Positions 14,731-24,228 of a DNA stretch of 64,000 nt are shown piece after piece. The notes below the pieces were generated by a model. That model was not told the DNA's origin. It saw nothing but the letters and a program-made list of their open reading frames with translations, and searched no databases. Source of the stretch: CAYNLK01 sp964398055 (lineage in GTDB: Bacteria > Chloroflexota > Anaerolineae > 4572-78 > J111); NCBI GenBank assembly GCA_964398055.1, contig CAYNLK010000026.1, positions 1 to 64,000 on the forward strand, given 5' to 3'. Both the position numbers and the translations under genes were made by a program. Positions within the stretch are counted from its first letter, which is position 1. Each line of letters starts with the position of its first letter.

Positions 14731-15480
14731 ATGCCAACGATTCCAGCCACCGCCACCATTCTCAATGTAAAAATTCACGCCCTGACCAACGCCCAAACCC
14801 TGGCTCTCATCGAAGCGTTCATTGCCAGCGGCCAACCCCACCAACTGGTCACGGTCAATCCTGAATTTGTGATCGAGGCTCAACACGATGAGGAGTTCCG
14901 GCAGATCATCAACGCGGCGGCCCTGGCCTTGCCGGATGGCATTGGTTTATTGAAAGCGGCTCGTTTTCTCAAGACAACCCCGCTGCCGGAGCGGGTGGCC
15001 GGTTCAGACTTGGTGGTCAAATTGGCCGAATTGTCCCACCAAAAAGGGTATCGCATCTATTTTTTGGGGGCGCAGCCGGGTGTGGCCGAGCAAGCCATCC
15101 AAAAACTCAAAGAACGTTATCCCCATCTACACGTAGCCGGCTGTTTTGCCGGTTCACCGGCCCTGGCCGAGAACGAAGCCATTGTGCAGCGCATTCTGCC
15201 CACTCGACCCGACATTCTGCTGGTGGCCTACGGCGCGCCTCGACAGGATAAGTGGATTGCCCGTAACCTGGAACGGCTGCAGATTCCGGTCTGTATGGGC
15301 GTCGGCGGCTCTTATGATTTCATTGCAGGGACGGCTCGCCGCGCCCCGCGCTGGCTGCAACGGCTGGAGCTGGAATGGCTGCATCGCCTGGTGATGCAGC
15401 CCTGGCGCTGGCGGCGCATCTGGAACGCCGTACCCCGCTTTAGCTGGCTGGTCTTTTGGAGCCGATTTTCTGGCCGGTAG
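14731..15480 (+). CDS. WecG/TagA/CpsF-family glycosyltransferase (GT26)
   Basis: GT26 enzymes transfer N-acetylmannosamine or similar sugars to lipid-linked acceptors. Family motifs here are TVNPEFVIEA, the LPDGIGLLKA segment, the RVAGSDLV segment, FLGAQPGVAEQA, AYGAPRQDKWI and GVGGSYDFIAGTARRAP. Length (249) is typical. Six bases separate it from the GT4-like gene, so the two are likely co-translated and act on the same surface polymer. A downstream promoter with a new 11-base repeat belongs to clpC. Confidence 0.92.
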   Translation: MPTIPATATILNVKIHALTNAQTLALIEAFIASGQPHQLVTVNPEFVIEAQHDEEFRQIINAAALALPDGIGLLKAARFLKTTPLPERVAGSDLVVKLAELSHQKGYRIYFLGAQPGVAEQAIQKLKERYPHLHVAGCFAGSPALAENEAIVQRILPTRPDILLVAYGAPRQDKWIARNLERLQIPVCMGVGGSYDFIAGTARRAPRWLQRLELEWLHRLVMQPWRWRRIWNAVPRFSWLVFWSRFSGR

Positions 15481-15561
15481 CATCACGCTCTGGCTAGCCC
15501 AAGCGTCCCTCCTGGAGATAATTTTACACAACCGACCTTGTTCTCAGCCAGGCTTAATGAA

Positions 15562-15608
15562 AATCTAACAAGAATCTAATACCAATCTACTAAAAAGGCT
15601 GGTATAAT
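15562..15608 (+). promoter_or_regulatory. clpC promoter with triple AATCTA direct repeat
   Basis: AATCTA occurs at 15562, 15573 and 15584, exactly 11 bases apart, followed by a consensus TATAAT at 15603. The spacing is again that of an OmpR/PhoB-type activator, but the core (AATCTA) and its distance to the -10 (19 bases) differ from boxes A-E, suggesting another regulator. Confidence 0.6.
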
Positions 15609-15693
15609 CCCTATTGAGAAATATGTCATTACTTTGGATCAAAATATCAATCGAGTGGCTGGTTTGGCCAGCCAGATTTTGGGGTAATTCAAG

Positions 15694-18183
15694 ATGATGC
15701 GTTTTGATAGATTTACTGAAAGAGCCCAGGATGCGGCTATGCGGGCCTACGAGATTTTACAGCGATATCGCCATTCTCAGGCCGATACCGAGCATCTCTT
15801 TTTGGCCTTGTTAGAGCAACCTGACGGGCTGATTCCCGAACTATTGGAAAATATTGGCGTTGATCCGGAACTAATCGCCTCCCGGCTTGACCAGATTTTA
15901 ACCGCCTCGCCTAAAGTTGGCGGGATGGTTAATATGGCGGTAGGCCAGGTTTACATCACCCCGCGCTTGAAACGGGTGCTGGATAACGCCCATGAAGAGG
16001 CCAAAAATATGCAGGATGAATATATCTCAACCGAGCATATTTTCCTGGCAATTTGTAACGAAAAAGGTACGCCTACCGCTCGAATTTTACAGGAAGTTGG
16101 GGTAACCAAAACTAAAGTTCTGGACGCGATCGAAAAAGTGCGGGGCGGTCAAAAAGTGACCAGCCCGCAGGCTGAGACGCGCTACCGCACCCTGGAAAAG
16201 TACAGCCGCGACCTGACCGCCATGGCCCTCGAGGGCAAGCTCGACCCGGTAATTGGACGGGACAAGGAAATCTTGCGGGTGATCCAGGTGCTCTCTCGGC
16301 GCACTAAAAACAACCCGGTCCTCATCGGCGAGGCCGGCGTGGGTAAAACGGCCATTGTCGAGGGGCTGGCTCAAAAGATTGCCAATGACGATGTGCCGGA
16401 AATCTTGATGGGCAAGCGGGTGGTTAGCCTGGATTTGGGGGCTATGATTGCCGGTTCGCGCTTTAGGGGTGAATTTGAGGAACGGCTTAAGAATGCCCTG
16501 GAGGAGATCCAGCGGGCCGAGGGCGAGATCATCCTCTTTATTGACGAGCTGCATACTGTGGTCGGCGCGGGCGCGGCTCAGGGTGCGGTCGACGCCGGCA
16601 ATATGATGAAACCGGCCCTGGCCCGCGGCGAGTTGCGCTGCATTGGGGCCACCACCCTGGACGAATTCCGCAAATACGTTGAAAAAGACCCGGCTTTGGA
16701 GCGCCGGTTTGCGCCTGTTTTTGTGGACGAGCCAACCGTGGAGGAGACCATCGAGATGCTGCGCGGTCTCAAACACCGTTACGAGGAGCACCACAACGTC
16801 AGCTACACCGACGACTCGCTGAAAGCCGCGGCCCGGCTGTCGCATCGCTACGTGTCGGATCGCCACCTGCCCGACAAGGCCATCGACCTGATCGACGAAG
16901 CGGCCAGCAAGCTGCGGATTGCCATTTACTCGATGCCTGACGAGCTAAAACAGAAAAAGAAAAATCTAAGCCAGTTGCAAAACCACGAAAATGAGGCGGC
17001 CCAGAGCCAAAATTGGGAATACGCCGCCAAAGTCAAAGCCGAACGACTGCGGCTGGAAAAAGAGTTTGAGCAGGAGTATGCCGCCTGGCGGCAGGAGAAA
17101 AATCTGGATGAGGTGGTCAAAATCAGCGACATTGCCGAAGTCGTCTCAAATTGGACCGGCATCCCGCTGCAAGATATGCTCCAGACCGAAGCGGAGAAGT
17201 TGCTGCGGATGGAAGAGGCGCTGCACCAGCGCATCATCGGCCAGGATGAAGCCATTAACGCGGTCAGCGACGCCATTCGCCGGGCCCGTTCCGGCCTCAA
17301 AGACCCGCGGCGGCCGACCGGCAGCTTCCTATTCCTGGGTAGCTCCGGCGTCGGTAAGACCGAGTTGGCCAAAGCGCTGGCCTGGTTCCTGTTCGATGAT
17401 GAAGACGCCCTGCTGCGGATCGATATGAGTGAGTACCGCGAGGCCCACACCACCAGCCGTCTCTTTGGGGCGCCGCCGGGCTACGTGGGTTACGATGAAG
17501 GCGGCCAGTTGACCGAGGCGGTCCGTCGCCGGCCTTACCAGGTGGTCTTGTTCGATGAAATCGAAAAAGCCCACCCGGATGTGTGGAATGCGTTGCTGCA
17601 GATTCTGGAAGAGGGCCGCCTGACCGATGGGCACGGTCACAACGTCGATTTTACCAACACGGTGGTCATTATGACCAGCAACGTGGGTACTGCCTTTGGG
17701 CCAAAAGGCGGCACTTTGGGTTTCCGCCAGCGGGGCGACCAGGGCACTTTTGATGATACCCGGCTAAAGGGTGAAATTCAAGATTCCCTGCGGAAATATT
17801 TCCGGCCCGAGTTCCTGAACCGGATCGATGAAATCATCATCTTCCACACCCTGACCCGCGAGCATGTCATCGAGATCGTTGACCTGCAGATGCGGGAGAT
17901 CGCCGAGCGGTTGAGCGAGCACGGGGTCAGTATCGAGTTGACCGAGGCGGCCCGGGTCTGGCTGGCCGAACAAGGCTATGATCCGGCTTTTGGCGCCCGT
18001 CCGCTGCGCCGCACGCTGCAAAAACAGGTCGAGTCGCCCCTATCGGTCAAACTGTTACGAGGTGAATTCAAGGAAGGCGATGTGGTGGTGGTGGACTACA
18101 ACGAAGATGAAGGTTTGATCTTCGTCAAAAGAGAGGAGTTGGTGGTAAAGGTTCCAGCCCGCGAAGTCGAGGTGGGTAAATAA
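15694..18183 (+). CDS. clpC: ClpC-type AAA+ protease ATPase subunit
   Basis: Hexameric unfoldase of 829 residues. It has an N-terminal double Clp repeat (about 1-145), a first AAA+ domain with Walker A GEAGVGKT and Walker B IILFIDE, a UVR-like coiled segment (about 420-460), and a second AAA+ domain with GSSGVGKTE and VVLFDEIE, arginine-finger region and C-terminal domain. A TLGF loop after the second Walker B fits the (I/L)GF loop that docks ClpP, and the middle region is too short for ClpB, so ClpC is preferred. It feeds damaged proteins to ClpP, which is not in the window. Promoter with 11-base repeats upstream, terminator downstream. Confidence 0.93.
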   Translation: MMRFDRFTERAQDAAMRAYEILQRYRHSQADTEHLFLALLEQPDGLIPELLENIGVDPELIASRLDQILTASPKVGGMVNMAVGQVYITPRLKRVLDNAHEEAKNMQDEYISTEHIFLAICNEKGTPTARILQEVGVTKTKVLDAIEKVRGGQKVTSPQAETRYRTLEKYSRDLTAMALEGKLDPVIGRDKEILRVIQVLSRRTKNNPVLIGEAGVGKTAIVEGLAQKIANDDVPEILMGKRVVSLDLGAMIAGSRFRGEFEERLKNALEEIQRAEGEIILFIDELHTVVGAGAAQGAVDAGNMMKPALARGELRCIGATTLDEFRKYVEKDPALERRFAPVFVDEPTVEETIEMLRGLKHRYEEHHNVSYTDDSLKAAARLSHRYVSDRHLPDKAIDLIDEAASKLRIAIYSMPDELKQKKKNLSQLQNHENEAAQSQNWEYAAKVKAERLRLEKEFEQEYAAWRQEKNLDEVVKISDIAEVVSNWTGIPLQDMLQTEAEKLLRMEEALHQRIIGQDEAINAVSDAIRRARSGLKDPRRPTGSFLFLGSSGVGKTELAKALAWFLFDDEDALLRIDMSEYREAHTTSRLFGAPPGYVGYDEGGQLTEAVRRRPYQVVLFDEIEKAHPDVWNALLQILEEGRLTDGHGHNVDFTNTVVIMTSNVGTAFGPKGGTLGFRQRGDQGTFDDTRLKGEIQDSLRKYFRPEFLNRIDEIIIFHTLTREHVIEIVDLQMREIAERLSEHGVSIELTEAARVWLAEQGYDPAFGARPLRRTLQKQVESPLSVKLLRGEFKEGDVVVVDYNEDEGLIFVKREELVVKVPAREVEVGK

Positions 18184-18208
18184 GTTCGCAAGCGCCCGGC
18201 GCTTGGTT

Positions 18209-18248
18209 AAAAAAAGCCAGGACCGGTTTTGGTCCTGGCTTTTTGATT
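18209..18248. terminator. Bidirectional terminator
   Basis: An AAAAGCCAGGACC / GGTCCTGGCTTTT stem with A and T tracts on both sides, between the convergent clpC and glycoside-hydrolase-like genes. Confidence 0.9.
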
Positions 18249-18269
18249 TTTTGATGCTAAACAGTGAGA

Positions 18270-19739
18270 TTACTTGGGCATCGTCTTTAGGCCAAAGTAG
18301 GCCGGGGCGGGGGTAAATTCCGGGTAGGTCGGATAGACAATGCTCCAATAGGTTTGTTCGTCATCCAGGGTCCATTGGGGATCGGCAATGTAGATGAGGC
18401 TCATCACCCCGATCCAGGGCTGCCAATTCTGCTTGGCCCAGGCATAGGCTCGCTGAAAATATTGGTCCTGCTGTTCGGGGGTGACGGCGTGCCAGGCGTA
18501 GGGCGAGTTGGGCCGGGGATCGATGGTCCAGCCAAACTCCAGCAGCACAATCTGCTTGGCGGTATCGCCATTGCGAACCATCACCGCCCGCACATCCTCA
18601 ACGTGCCGGAAACAGTAAACCCGGCGCAGCTCCTCGGGGACGTTGTTTTCAAAGTCACCGGGATTGGCCAGGCCCGGCGTGCGGGCCACTTCGGCCGGGT
18701 CGGTTTCCGGCGGCGAGGCATAGCCGGCCCCGTGAGCACCGAGGGCGTCAAAGTAGGGCGCCGCGCCGGCGTCGTACATTTCTTGAATGAAGTAGATGTC
18801 GGGCCGGGCCACGTCGTCGTTGCGGGTGGTGGGGGCCAGGCCGGCGCTGATGATGATGGGGTAAGGATCGACCGCCTTGATCGCCTGGTAAGCCAGCTTG
18901 AGCATCTGGGTGTATTCGGCCGCATTGGGCGGGCGATTGCCCCACTCACGGGCCAGATTCGGCTCATTCCAGATCTGGTAGGCGTCGATCCGGCCCTTGT
19001 ACCGCTGGGCCACGGCCGCGGTAAAATCGGCAAAATCTTGCATATTGTTGGGCGGGCCGATTTCGGGAAAGCCGCCGCCGGCCCATTGGGGCTGCACCCC
19101 CAGGCGGGCAATGACTTTGAGGCCATGCGCATCGATCTGGTCCATGACCCGGTCGGTACGCGACCAGTCAAATGCGCCCTTGCCGGCCCCCTCAATTTCC
19201 CGCCAGGCAAACTCCTGCTTCACCCAGCGGAAACCGGCATCCTGAACTAACTGCAAGTCGCGATCAGCGATCTCCTCTTTCCAAAACAGAAACACCTGCA
19301 TGCCATAATCAGGCGAGGTCATCGTGACCGGCGCGGCATTGAGTTGAGCCTGAACCGCCGGCGGTGAGGTCGGCTGGGCCTGATTCGCCGGACTGGGTTC
19401 AGCCGGAGGTGGGGTAGCGGCCTGTTCTTCCGCCGGAGGGTTGGTCGGCGACTGTTCCGCGGGCGGTTGAGTGGGCGTAGCCGGCCCAACCGGCGTATCG
19501 GTAACGGCGGGCTGTTGGGCCGAGTCCTGGTTCTCGTTTTCAGAAAAACGGGCGATTCTGAGGGTAGGTGTGGCGCGCTGGCCCGCGTTGGCGGGCACGC
19601 TGGGTTCATAAAAGAAGATGGCATAGACGGCAAAGGCCGCTGCACAAACCAGTATCATTGCAATGCCTAAGCCGGCCACGATTGGCAAGAGCCAGATAAG
19701 CTTAGATCCTTTTTTCTTGGGTTGTAACCGTTGTTGCAT
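18270..19739 (-). CDS. Membrane-anchored glycoside-hydrolase-like TIM-barrel protein
   Basis: A 489-residue protein with a basic N terminus, one membrane anchor (about 14-42), a Pro/Ala/Thr linker (about 50-120) and a TIM-barrel domain to the end. The barrel resembles clan GH-A enzymes (GH39/GH5-like): the proton donor Glu is in IWNEPNLAREWG and a nucleophile candidate Glu is in VLLEFGWTID. It would act outside the membrane on polysaccharide, and the substrate is unknown. The barrel is closely related to the C-terminal domain of the next gene, so the two arose by duplication. They are 14 bases apart and probably co-transcribed. Confidence 0.8.
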   Translation of the reverse strand: MQQRLQPKKKGSKLIWLLPIVAGLGIAMILVCAAAFAVYAIFFYEPSVPANAGQRATPTLRIARFSENENQDSAQQPAVTDTPVGPATPTQPPAEQSPTNPPAEEQAATPPPAEPSPANQAQPTSPPAVQAQLNAAPVTMTSPDYGMQVFLFWKEEIADRDLQLVQDAGFRWVKQEFAWREIEGAGKGAFDWSRTDRVMDQIDAHGLKVIARLGVQPQWAGGGFPEIGPPNNMQDFADFTAAVAQRYKGRIDAYQIWNEPNLAREWGNRPPNAAEYTQMLKLAYQAIKAVDPYPIIISAGLAPTTRNDDVARPDIYFIQEMYDAGAAPYFDALGAHGAGYASPPETDPAEVARTPGLANPGDFENNVPEELRRVYCFRHVEDVRAVMVRNGDTAKQIVLLEFGWTIDPRPNSPYAWHAVTPEQQDQYFQRAYAWAKQNWQPWIGVMSLIYIADPQWTLDDEQTYWSIVYPTYPEFTPAPAYFGLKTMPK

Positions 19740-19753
19740 TCGACGCCTCCCGC

Positions 19754-22717
19754 CTACTTTGGCATAGTCGCCAGAGCGTTGTAGGCCGGCGTATTCAAAA
19801 TTCCAAAGTTAGCCAACTCAGTTCCGGGCGCGGTGACGCCGTAATCCAGGTTCCAGAGGAACATTGGGCCAACCCAGCCCTGCTGCTTGGCCCACTGGTA
19901 GGCTTCCACAATCCACTTGGCCTGCTCTTCGTGGGTATTATCGCGGGCGTACTCATACCCGGCCTGGGGATTACCGGAGACGGCCCAGCCAAATTCGGTC
20001 GGCACAATGGCCTTGCTGCCGTCGCCGTTGGCCACCATCACATTACGGTAACCCTCCATCGTCCCTCTGAAACACCAGCTATGGTGGCGGTTACTAAAGG
20101 TGCCGTGGCCGGGGTCGGCCACAGCTTCCTCGGCCGTAACCGTTTGCCAGTCGGCCAGCGCCGGGCAGTTATAGCCGGACGGGTGAGACCCCAGGGCGTC
20201 AAAGTAACCTTTGACCCCGTGGGCGTACATCTGGTTGAGGTAATCGATGTCGTCAACAGCCAGATCGCCCACATTACCGGCCGGGGTCAAGGCCCCACTG
20301 ACCACAATCATATCTTGATTGACCGACTTGATACCGGTATAAGCCATCTGCAACAATTGCACGTAGTTGGCGGCGTTGATTCGACCTCGACCGCCGGCTT
20401 CATACCACAGGTTTTGCTCGTTCCAGACCTCAATGGCTTGCACTTTACCCCGGTAACGATCGGCCACCCGGCCCACAAACTCGGCATATTTGATCGGGTC
20501 CTGGGGCGGCCCCTCGATGCTCTTGTCGTCATCCGGCGGCCTGGCCCAATCGGGGGCTTTGGGGATGCTGAGCAATACTTTGATACCGTTGGCATTATAG
20601 GCCCCAATCAGTTCGTCCCACATCCCCCAGGAGTAGCTGCCGGGCGACGGCTCAACATCTTTCCAGGGCATCTGGAACTTAACCCAGTTAAAACCGATCG
20701 CTTTGATATGCCCCACGTTGGCGCTGGTGCTGCCGCGCGGGTCGGCTTGAATGCCGTACCCAAAGGGGACATTGACCGCGCCGACAGCCGGCGGCGCAGG
20801 TGCGGCCGATTGGGCCGGCGCGGGGGCAGCCGGCTGCGCCGGTCTTGGGGCTGGGGCCGGTTCCGGGGTCGGCGTTGCTTCCGGCGTGGGGGTTGGAATG
20901 GGGGTGGGCGTAGGCTCCGGCGTGGGCGTGGCCACCAGCAAGGCAACGCTACCCCGCGGCACAGCAACGGCGCTATCGCCGCTGGATGATATGGCGGCGG
21001 CCACTTCGTAAGAGCCGCCGGCTTCAGGGGCCAGCCACTTATAGGTGGGTTGGCTCAAATCGACGATTTCCTCGGCGATGACGCCGCCATCTTGATTTTT
21101 GACCTGCCAAACAACCGAGTATTGGCTCTCAACCGGCGGGATGACCAGATCAAGAAACTTGCGGATAACCGACCAAATCTGGGCATCGTTGCTATCACTC
21201 AACAGATTTTGAACGGCGACGCCGCGCAGATTGTACTGGGCCACAAATTGCAGCTTACGGGCAATGCTGGCCGCATTTTCCAGGTAAACCGTATGCTGCA
21301 CGTTGTTATCGTCCAGGTAGGCAAACCAGTATGTCCCGCTGGGCGCGTCAAACTGGATGCCGGTAGAAGCCTGCAAACCGGCCAGGGTAAAATCAACTTC
21401 CTGGCCAGGGCTGACAATATTCTCACCACCCACAATGGCCACGGCGCCAATAGGCTCCAGGGCCTGCTGATAGGTGATGTTTCTGGTAATGCCATTCACC
21501 TGCTCGGCGCTAAAGGTAGACAGCAGCAATTGGATCTTATAACGGTTGATCTGGCCAACTGTCCAGTCGAGCATCGCCTCCATTTGACCACCTGGCGCGT
21601 AGGCTTTGGGATCGGGCGAGGTGGGTACTTTGACCACATCGGCAATCCGGCCAATCGCCTGCCAATTGTAGGCCCCGGTATCCCACGTGTCGGCCGAAAC
21701 TTGCATCGGTAACTCAACCCGTACCGATAACTGCTTGTTGGCCGGGAGACTGGCCCGCAGTTGCTCCACAAACGAGGTGTATTCTCGTTTCAGGTCGGGG
21801 TTGATGCCGCGGTAATCGATATCGATACCCTGGTAAGCATTACGCTGAACCAGGTCAACGATCGTTTGGATATGCCGTCGACGAGCTTCAGGATCGATCA
21901 ATAAATTATCAATCAAATCTGAACGGATCGAGCCATCATCGGTCCAGTTACGAATAGTGGGGATAACCGAGTAAGAAGCATTTTGGATTTCGGGCGGCAA
22001 CTGGCCCAGGTCACCCACAATTTGCCCGTTACTATCCAAAAACAGCCCCTGAGGATTTATCTCAACCAGCGAGTCCGTGACATTATCGGGAATAGGATGA
22101 TTGATGGCATAATCGGTTGAGACGTTGGGATGAATGGCGTGAGTCTGCATCACCACAATCGACTCAGGCAGAAAATCCAGTTCGGACTCAATCACATCCT
22201 CAGTCACAACCTTGCGGTTTGGCAGCCACTCCCAGCTATTGCCGTTCCAGGAATAGAGATCCAGGGTACGGTAAGGTTCAGCTTCGTTGGGAATAGGCAC
22301 GCTGAGGACGACCTGCTCGGGCATGGTCCCTTTACGTTGAATCCGGTAGAAGGGACTTTTCATAATCAGGTTAGGGGGAATGCTTTCGGCGGCAGTCAAC
22401 AGGGTGTTGCCGGCAGCCCCCTCCAGGAACAGGCTGCGCGGCACCGCCATCAATTTGACCCGAAAGGAACGGGAGACTCCTTCCGGGAGAAACGTGATTT
22501 GAGTACCATCCGGATCCTGGATGGCGCCCCCATCCCGGCCAATCCGTTCGTAGCCGATACTAAGCAGCCGGTCGGCCATAGAAATGGGTGGCAGCAGCAG
22601 CGCGCTCAGCACCAACAATGGTATGAGAACAAAATTAATAACAACGCCGCCTAAGCGGCTCTCCACGATCAATTCAAATGATTGAAACAGAGGGTTTATA
22701 TTTTGTTTGGTCGACAA
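19754..22717 (-). CDS. Large exported protein: degenerate GH18-like domain plus GH-A TIM barrel
   Basis: About 987 residues. It has an N-terminal membrane segment (about 30-55) and a region of about 150 residues of unknown fold. A GH18/SleL-like barrel follows, whose usual DGxDxDxE motif reads GIDIDYRG, so the catalytic Glu is Arg and this domain is probably a binding module. Then come a beta-rich domain, a TPTPIPTP linker, and a C-terminal GH-A-type barrel with WNEQNLWYEAGG (Gln for the usual Pro) and PTEFGW. The start is TTG 22717, because an AAAGGAG site stands seven bases before it. Probably works at the cell surface with its shorter neighbour. Confidence 0.75.
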   Translation of the reverse strand: MSTKQNINPLFQSFELIVESRLGGVVINFVLIPLLVLSALLLPPISMADRLLSIGYERIGRDGGAIQDPDGTQITFLPEGVSRSFRVKLMAVPRSLFLEGAAGNTLLTAAESIPPNLIMKSPFYRIQRKGTMPEQVVLSVPIPNEAEPYRTLDLYSWNGNSWEWLPNRKVVTEDVIESELDFLPESIVVMQTHAIHPNVSTDYAINHPIPDNVTDSLVEINPQGLFLDSNGQIVGDLGQLPPEIQNASYSVIPTIRNWTDDGSIRSDLIDNLLIDPEARRRHIQTIVDLVQRNAYQGIDIDYRGINPDLKREYTSFVEQLRASLPANKQLSVRVELPMQVSADTWDTGAYNWQAIGRIADVVKVPTSPDPKAYAPGGQMEAMLDWTVGQINRYKIQLLLSTFSAEQVNGITRNITYQQALEPIGAVAIVGGENIVSPGQEVDFTLAGLQASTGIQFDAPSGTYWFAYLDDNNVQHTVYLENAASIARKLQFVAQYNLRGVAVQNLLSDSNDAQIWSVIRKFLDLVIPPVESQYSVVWQVKNQDGGVIAEEIVDLSQPTYKWLAPEAGGSYEVAAAISSSGDSAVAVPRGSVALLVATPTPEPTPTPIPTPTPEATPTPEPAPAPRPAQPAAPAPAQSAAPAPPAVGAVNVPFGYGIQADPRGSTSANVGHIKAIGFNWVKFQMPWKDVEPSPGSYSWGMWDELIGAYNANGIKVLLSIPKAPDWARPPDDDKSIEGPPQDPIKYAEFVGRVADRYRGKVQAIEVWNEQNLWYEAGGRGRINAANYVQLLQMAYTGIKSVNQDMIVVSGALTPAGNVGDLAVDDIDYLNQMYAHGVKGYFDALGSHPSGYNCPALADWQTVTAEEAVADPGHGTFSNRHHSWCFRGTMEGYRNVMVANGDGSKAIVPTEFGWAVSGNPQAGYEYARDNTHEEQAKWIVEAYQWAKQQGWVGPMFLWNLDYGVTAPGTELANFGILNTPAYNALATMPK

Positions 22718-23106
22718 CTCGCTTCTCCTTTCCAACTCTAGAGGTAAAATTATCTTTTACCCCACCCTCAACAATCATTCTGGCCCAACGGGCAAGCAGT
22801 AAACAGCCTCACCGAGTTGGCGGTTCCCTGATTAGCACCAACCCGGCTACGCAGAGTGGCAATTAAATGTGTCGGCGTAAGGAGGTGAAAAAAACAAAGT
22901 GAGGCATACTGCGCAGAATATTCAGCTACAAATCGACAAATACCTTATCCTGTAACCTTGCCCCAATCGTCATTATCAACTTCTTGGATATCGACCGGTC
23001 AGGGACTCTTTCCATGTCTCAATGATCGGAAACAAGCGCCTATTCTATCATAGGGGATACCCTTTGACAAGAATCGGCCCAATGGATGGAAGTAGCCGCC
23101 GCGCCG
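22718..23106. other. Intergenic region between two minus-strand genes
   Basis: About 390 bases with no family-supported gene. It should hold the promoter of the large GH gene (minus strand) and the 3' end of prmC. It contains one perfect Shine-Dalgarno sequence (22878-22887, plus strand) followed by an 18-codon frame, listed separately. No terminator hairpin or known riboswitch was recognised. Confidence 0.5.
22899..22955 (+). CDS. Possible 18-residue small ORF
   Basis: A GTG at 22899 follows a perfect AAGGAGGTGA ribosome-binding site (22879-22888) and opens 18 codons to TAA. The peptide would be MRHTAQNIQLQIDKYLIL. The only evidence is the ribosome-binding site; there is no known homology and no obvious promoter. 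It runs opposite to both flanking genes. Confidence 0.2.
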   Translation: MRHTAQNIQLQIDKYLIL

Positions 23107-23970
23107 TCAAATATTTCTATTCAGCCGGACCACTAACAACCGATCCAGGCCGGCCAAATCCTTTTTTATTGTTAGCTCAGCTTTGGCAAAATGGCGACCG
23201 GCTAATTGGATAACTTGCTCACCCTGGCCAGAACCGATTTCTACCAACAACGCGCCGCCCGGCTTTAATTTTTTACCGGCTTGGGTCAGAAGTTGACGGA
23301 TGACCGCCAGGCCATCGATACCGCCGTCCAGGGCCGGCCGCGGCTCATAGAGCCGCACCTCCGGCGCTGTTTCGGCTAACTCGGCCCGGCTAACATAGGG
23401 CGGATTGCTCACAACTAAATCAACCGGCTGGCCAACCGGCTGGAGCAAGTCAGCCAATAAAAAAGCGACCCGGTCGGCCACCTGGTGATAGCGGGCATTT
23501 TGTCGAGCCAGGGTCAGGGCCTCAGCCGAAGTATCAGTGGCAAACAGGGTGGAGCGGGGCAAATGTTTCGCCAGGGTAATGGCAATACAACCACTGCCGG
23601 TACCTACGTCGGCAATTTTTAAAGTGGTGTTGGCCGGGTAAAGGGCCAAAGCTGTCTCAACCAGTAGCTCGGTTTCCGGGCGAGGAATGAGAACGTGCCG
23701 GTTGACCCGAAATTCCAGGCCAAAAAACTCTTTGTGTCCAACCAGGTAGGCCACCGGCTCCCGCCGCTCCCGGCGCTGAAGCAGTTCGTCAAATTTGGCC
23801 AATTGATCCGCTTGCAGTCTATGCCGCGGGTATATGTACAGCCAGGTCCGCTCCCGGCCCATAGTATGGGCCAGGAGAAGTTCCCCATCCAGACTGGGGG
23901 TAGCGCAGCCGGCCGCGGCCAGGCGATGGCTGGCAATGATCAGGACCTCTCCTACCCCGGCATATTCCAC
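23107..23970 (-). CDS. prmC: Release factor glutamine methyltransferase
   Basis: Methylates the Gln of the GGQ motif of release factors RF1 and RF2 using S-adenosylmethionine. The N-terminal helical domain recognises the factor. The Rossmann domain shows IADVGTGSGCIAI and the catalytic VSNPPYVSR motif. 287 residues, normal size. The likely start is GTG 23970. In many bacteria prmC directly follows prfA; here a HicBA pair has been placed between them. The gene is 18 bases after hicA. Confidence 0.93.
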   Translation of the reverse strand: MEYAGVGEVLIIASHRLAAAGCATPSLDGELLLAHTMGRERTWLYIYPRHRLQADQLAKFDELLQRRERREPVAYLVGHKEFFGLEFRVNRHVLIPRPETELLVETALALYPANTTLKIADVGTGSGCIAITLAKHLPRSTLFATDTSAEALTLARQNARYHQVADRVAFLLADLLQPVGQPVDLVVSNPPYVSRAELAETAPEVRLYEPRPALDGGIDGLAVIRQLLTQAGKKLKPGGALLVEIGSGQGEQVIQLAGRHFAKAELTIKKDLAGLDRLLVVRLNRNI

Positions 23971-23988
23971 CCTAAATGTACCCCCACC

Positions 23989-24228
23989 CTACACATTTTC
24001 ATAAGCTTGCAAGAATTCCGCTCTGGTAATACCAGCCTGGCTGCAAATTCGGCGAAGGGTGGAACCTTTTATCGTGCGATGATTGGGCATTGTCAAAGGC
24101 GTTTTAGTGCCATCAAAGTTTTCCCGTATCATGGCAATGTGATTACCCTCACGAACCAGGCGGAACCCTAGCTCTTCCAGAGCTTTGATGACCCTTACTT
24201 TAGGGGCATCCACAGGAAATTTCGCCAT
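23989..24228 (-). CDS. hicA: HicA-family mRNA interferase toxin
   Basis: A small double-stranded-RNA-binding-fold toxin (79 residues). Features are ALEELGFRLVREGNHIAMI, with the active-site His in GNHI, and the RTIKGSTLRRICSQAGI helix. HicA cleaves mRNA when not bound by HicB. The start overlaps the stop of hicB as TAATG, so the order is antitoxin first, opposite to the classical Escherichia coli order. Confidence 0.88.
   Translation of the reverse strand: MAKFPVDAPKVRVIKALEELGFRLVREGNHIAMIRENFDGTKTPLTMPNHRTIKGSTLRRICSQAGITRAEFLQAYENV

Noticed and set aside
18354..19250. Long open frame (298 codons) antisense to the glycoside-hydrolase-like gene
   Set aside because: High GC and biased third positions of the real minus-strand gene produce it; the protein is low-complexity with no family features.
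19931..20989. Open frame of 352 codons on the plus strand opposite the large GH gene
   Set aside because: Shadow of the real gene; composition rich in Gly/Arg/Val and no recognisable motif.
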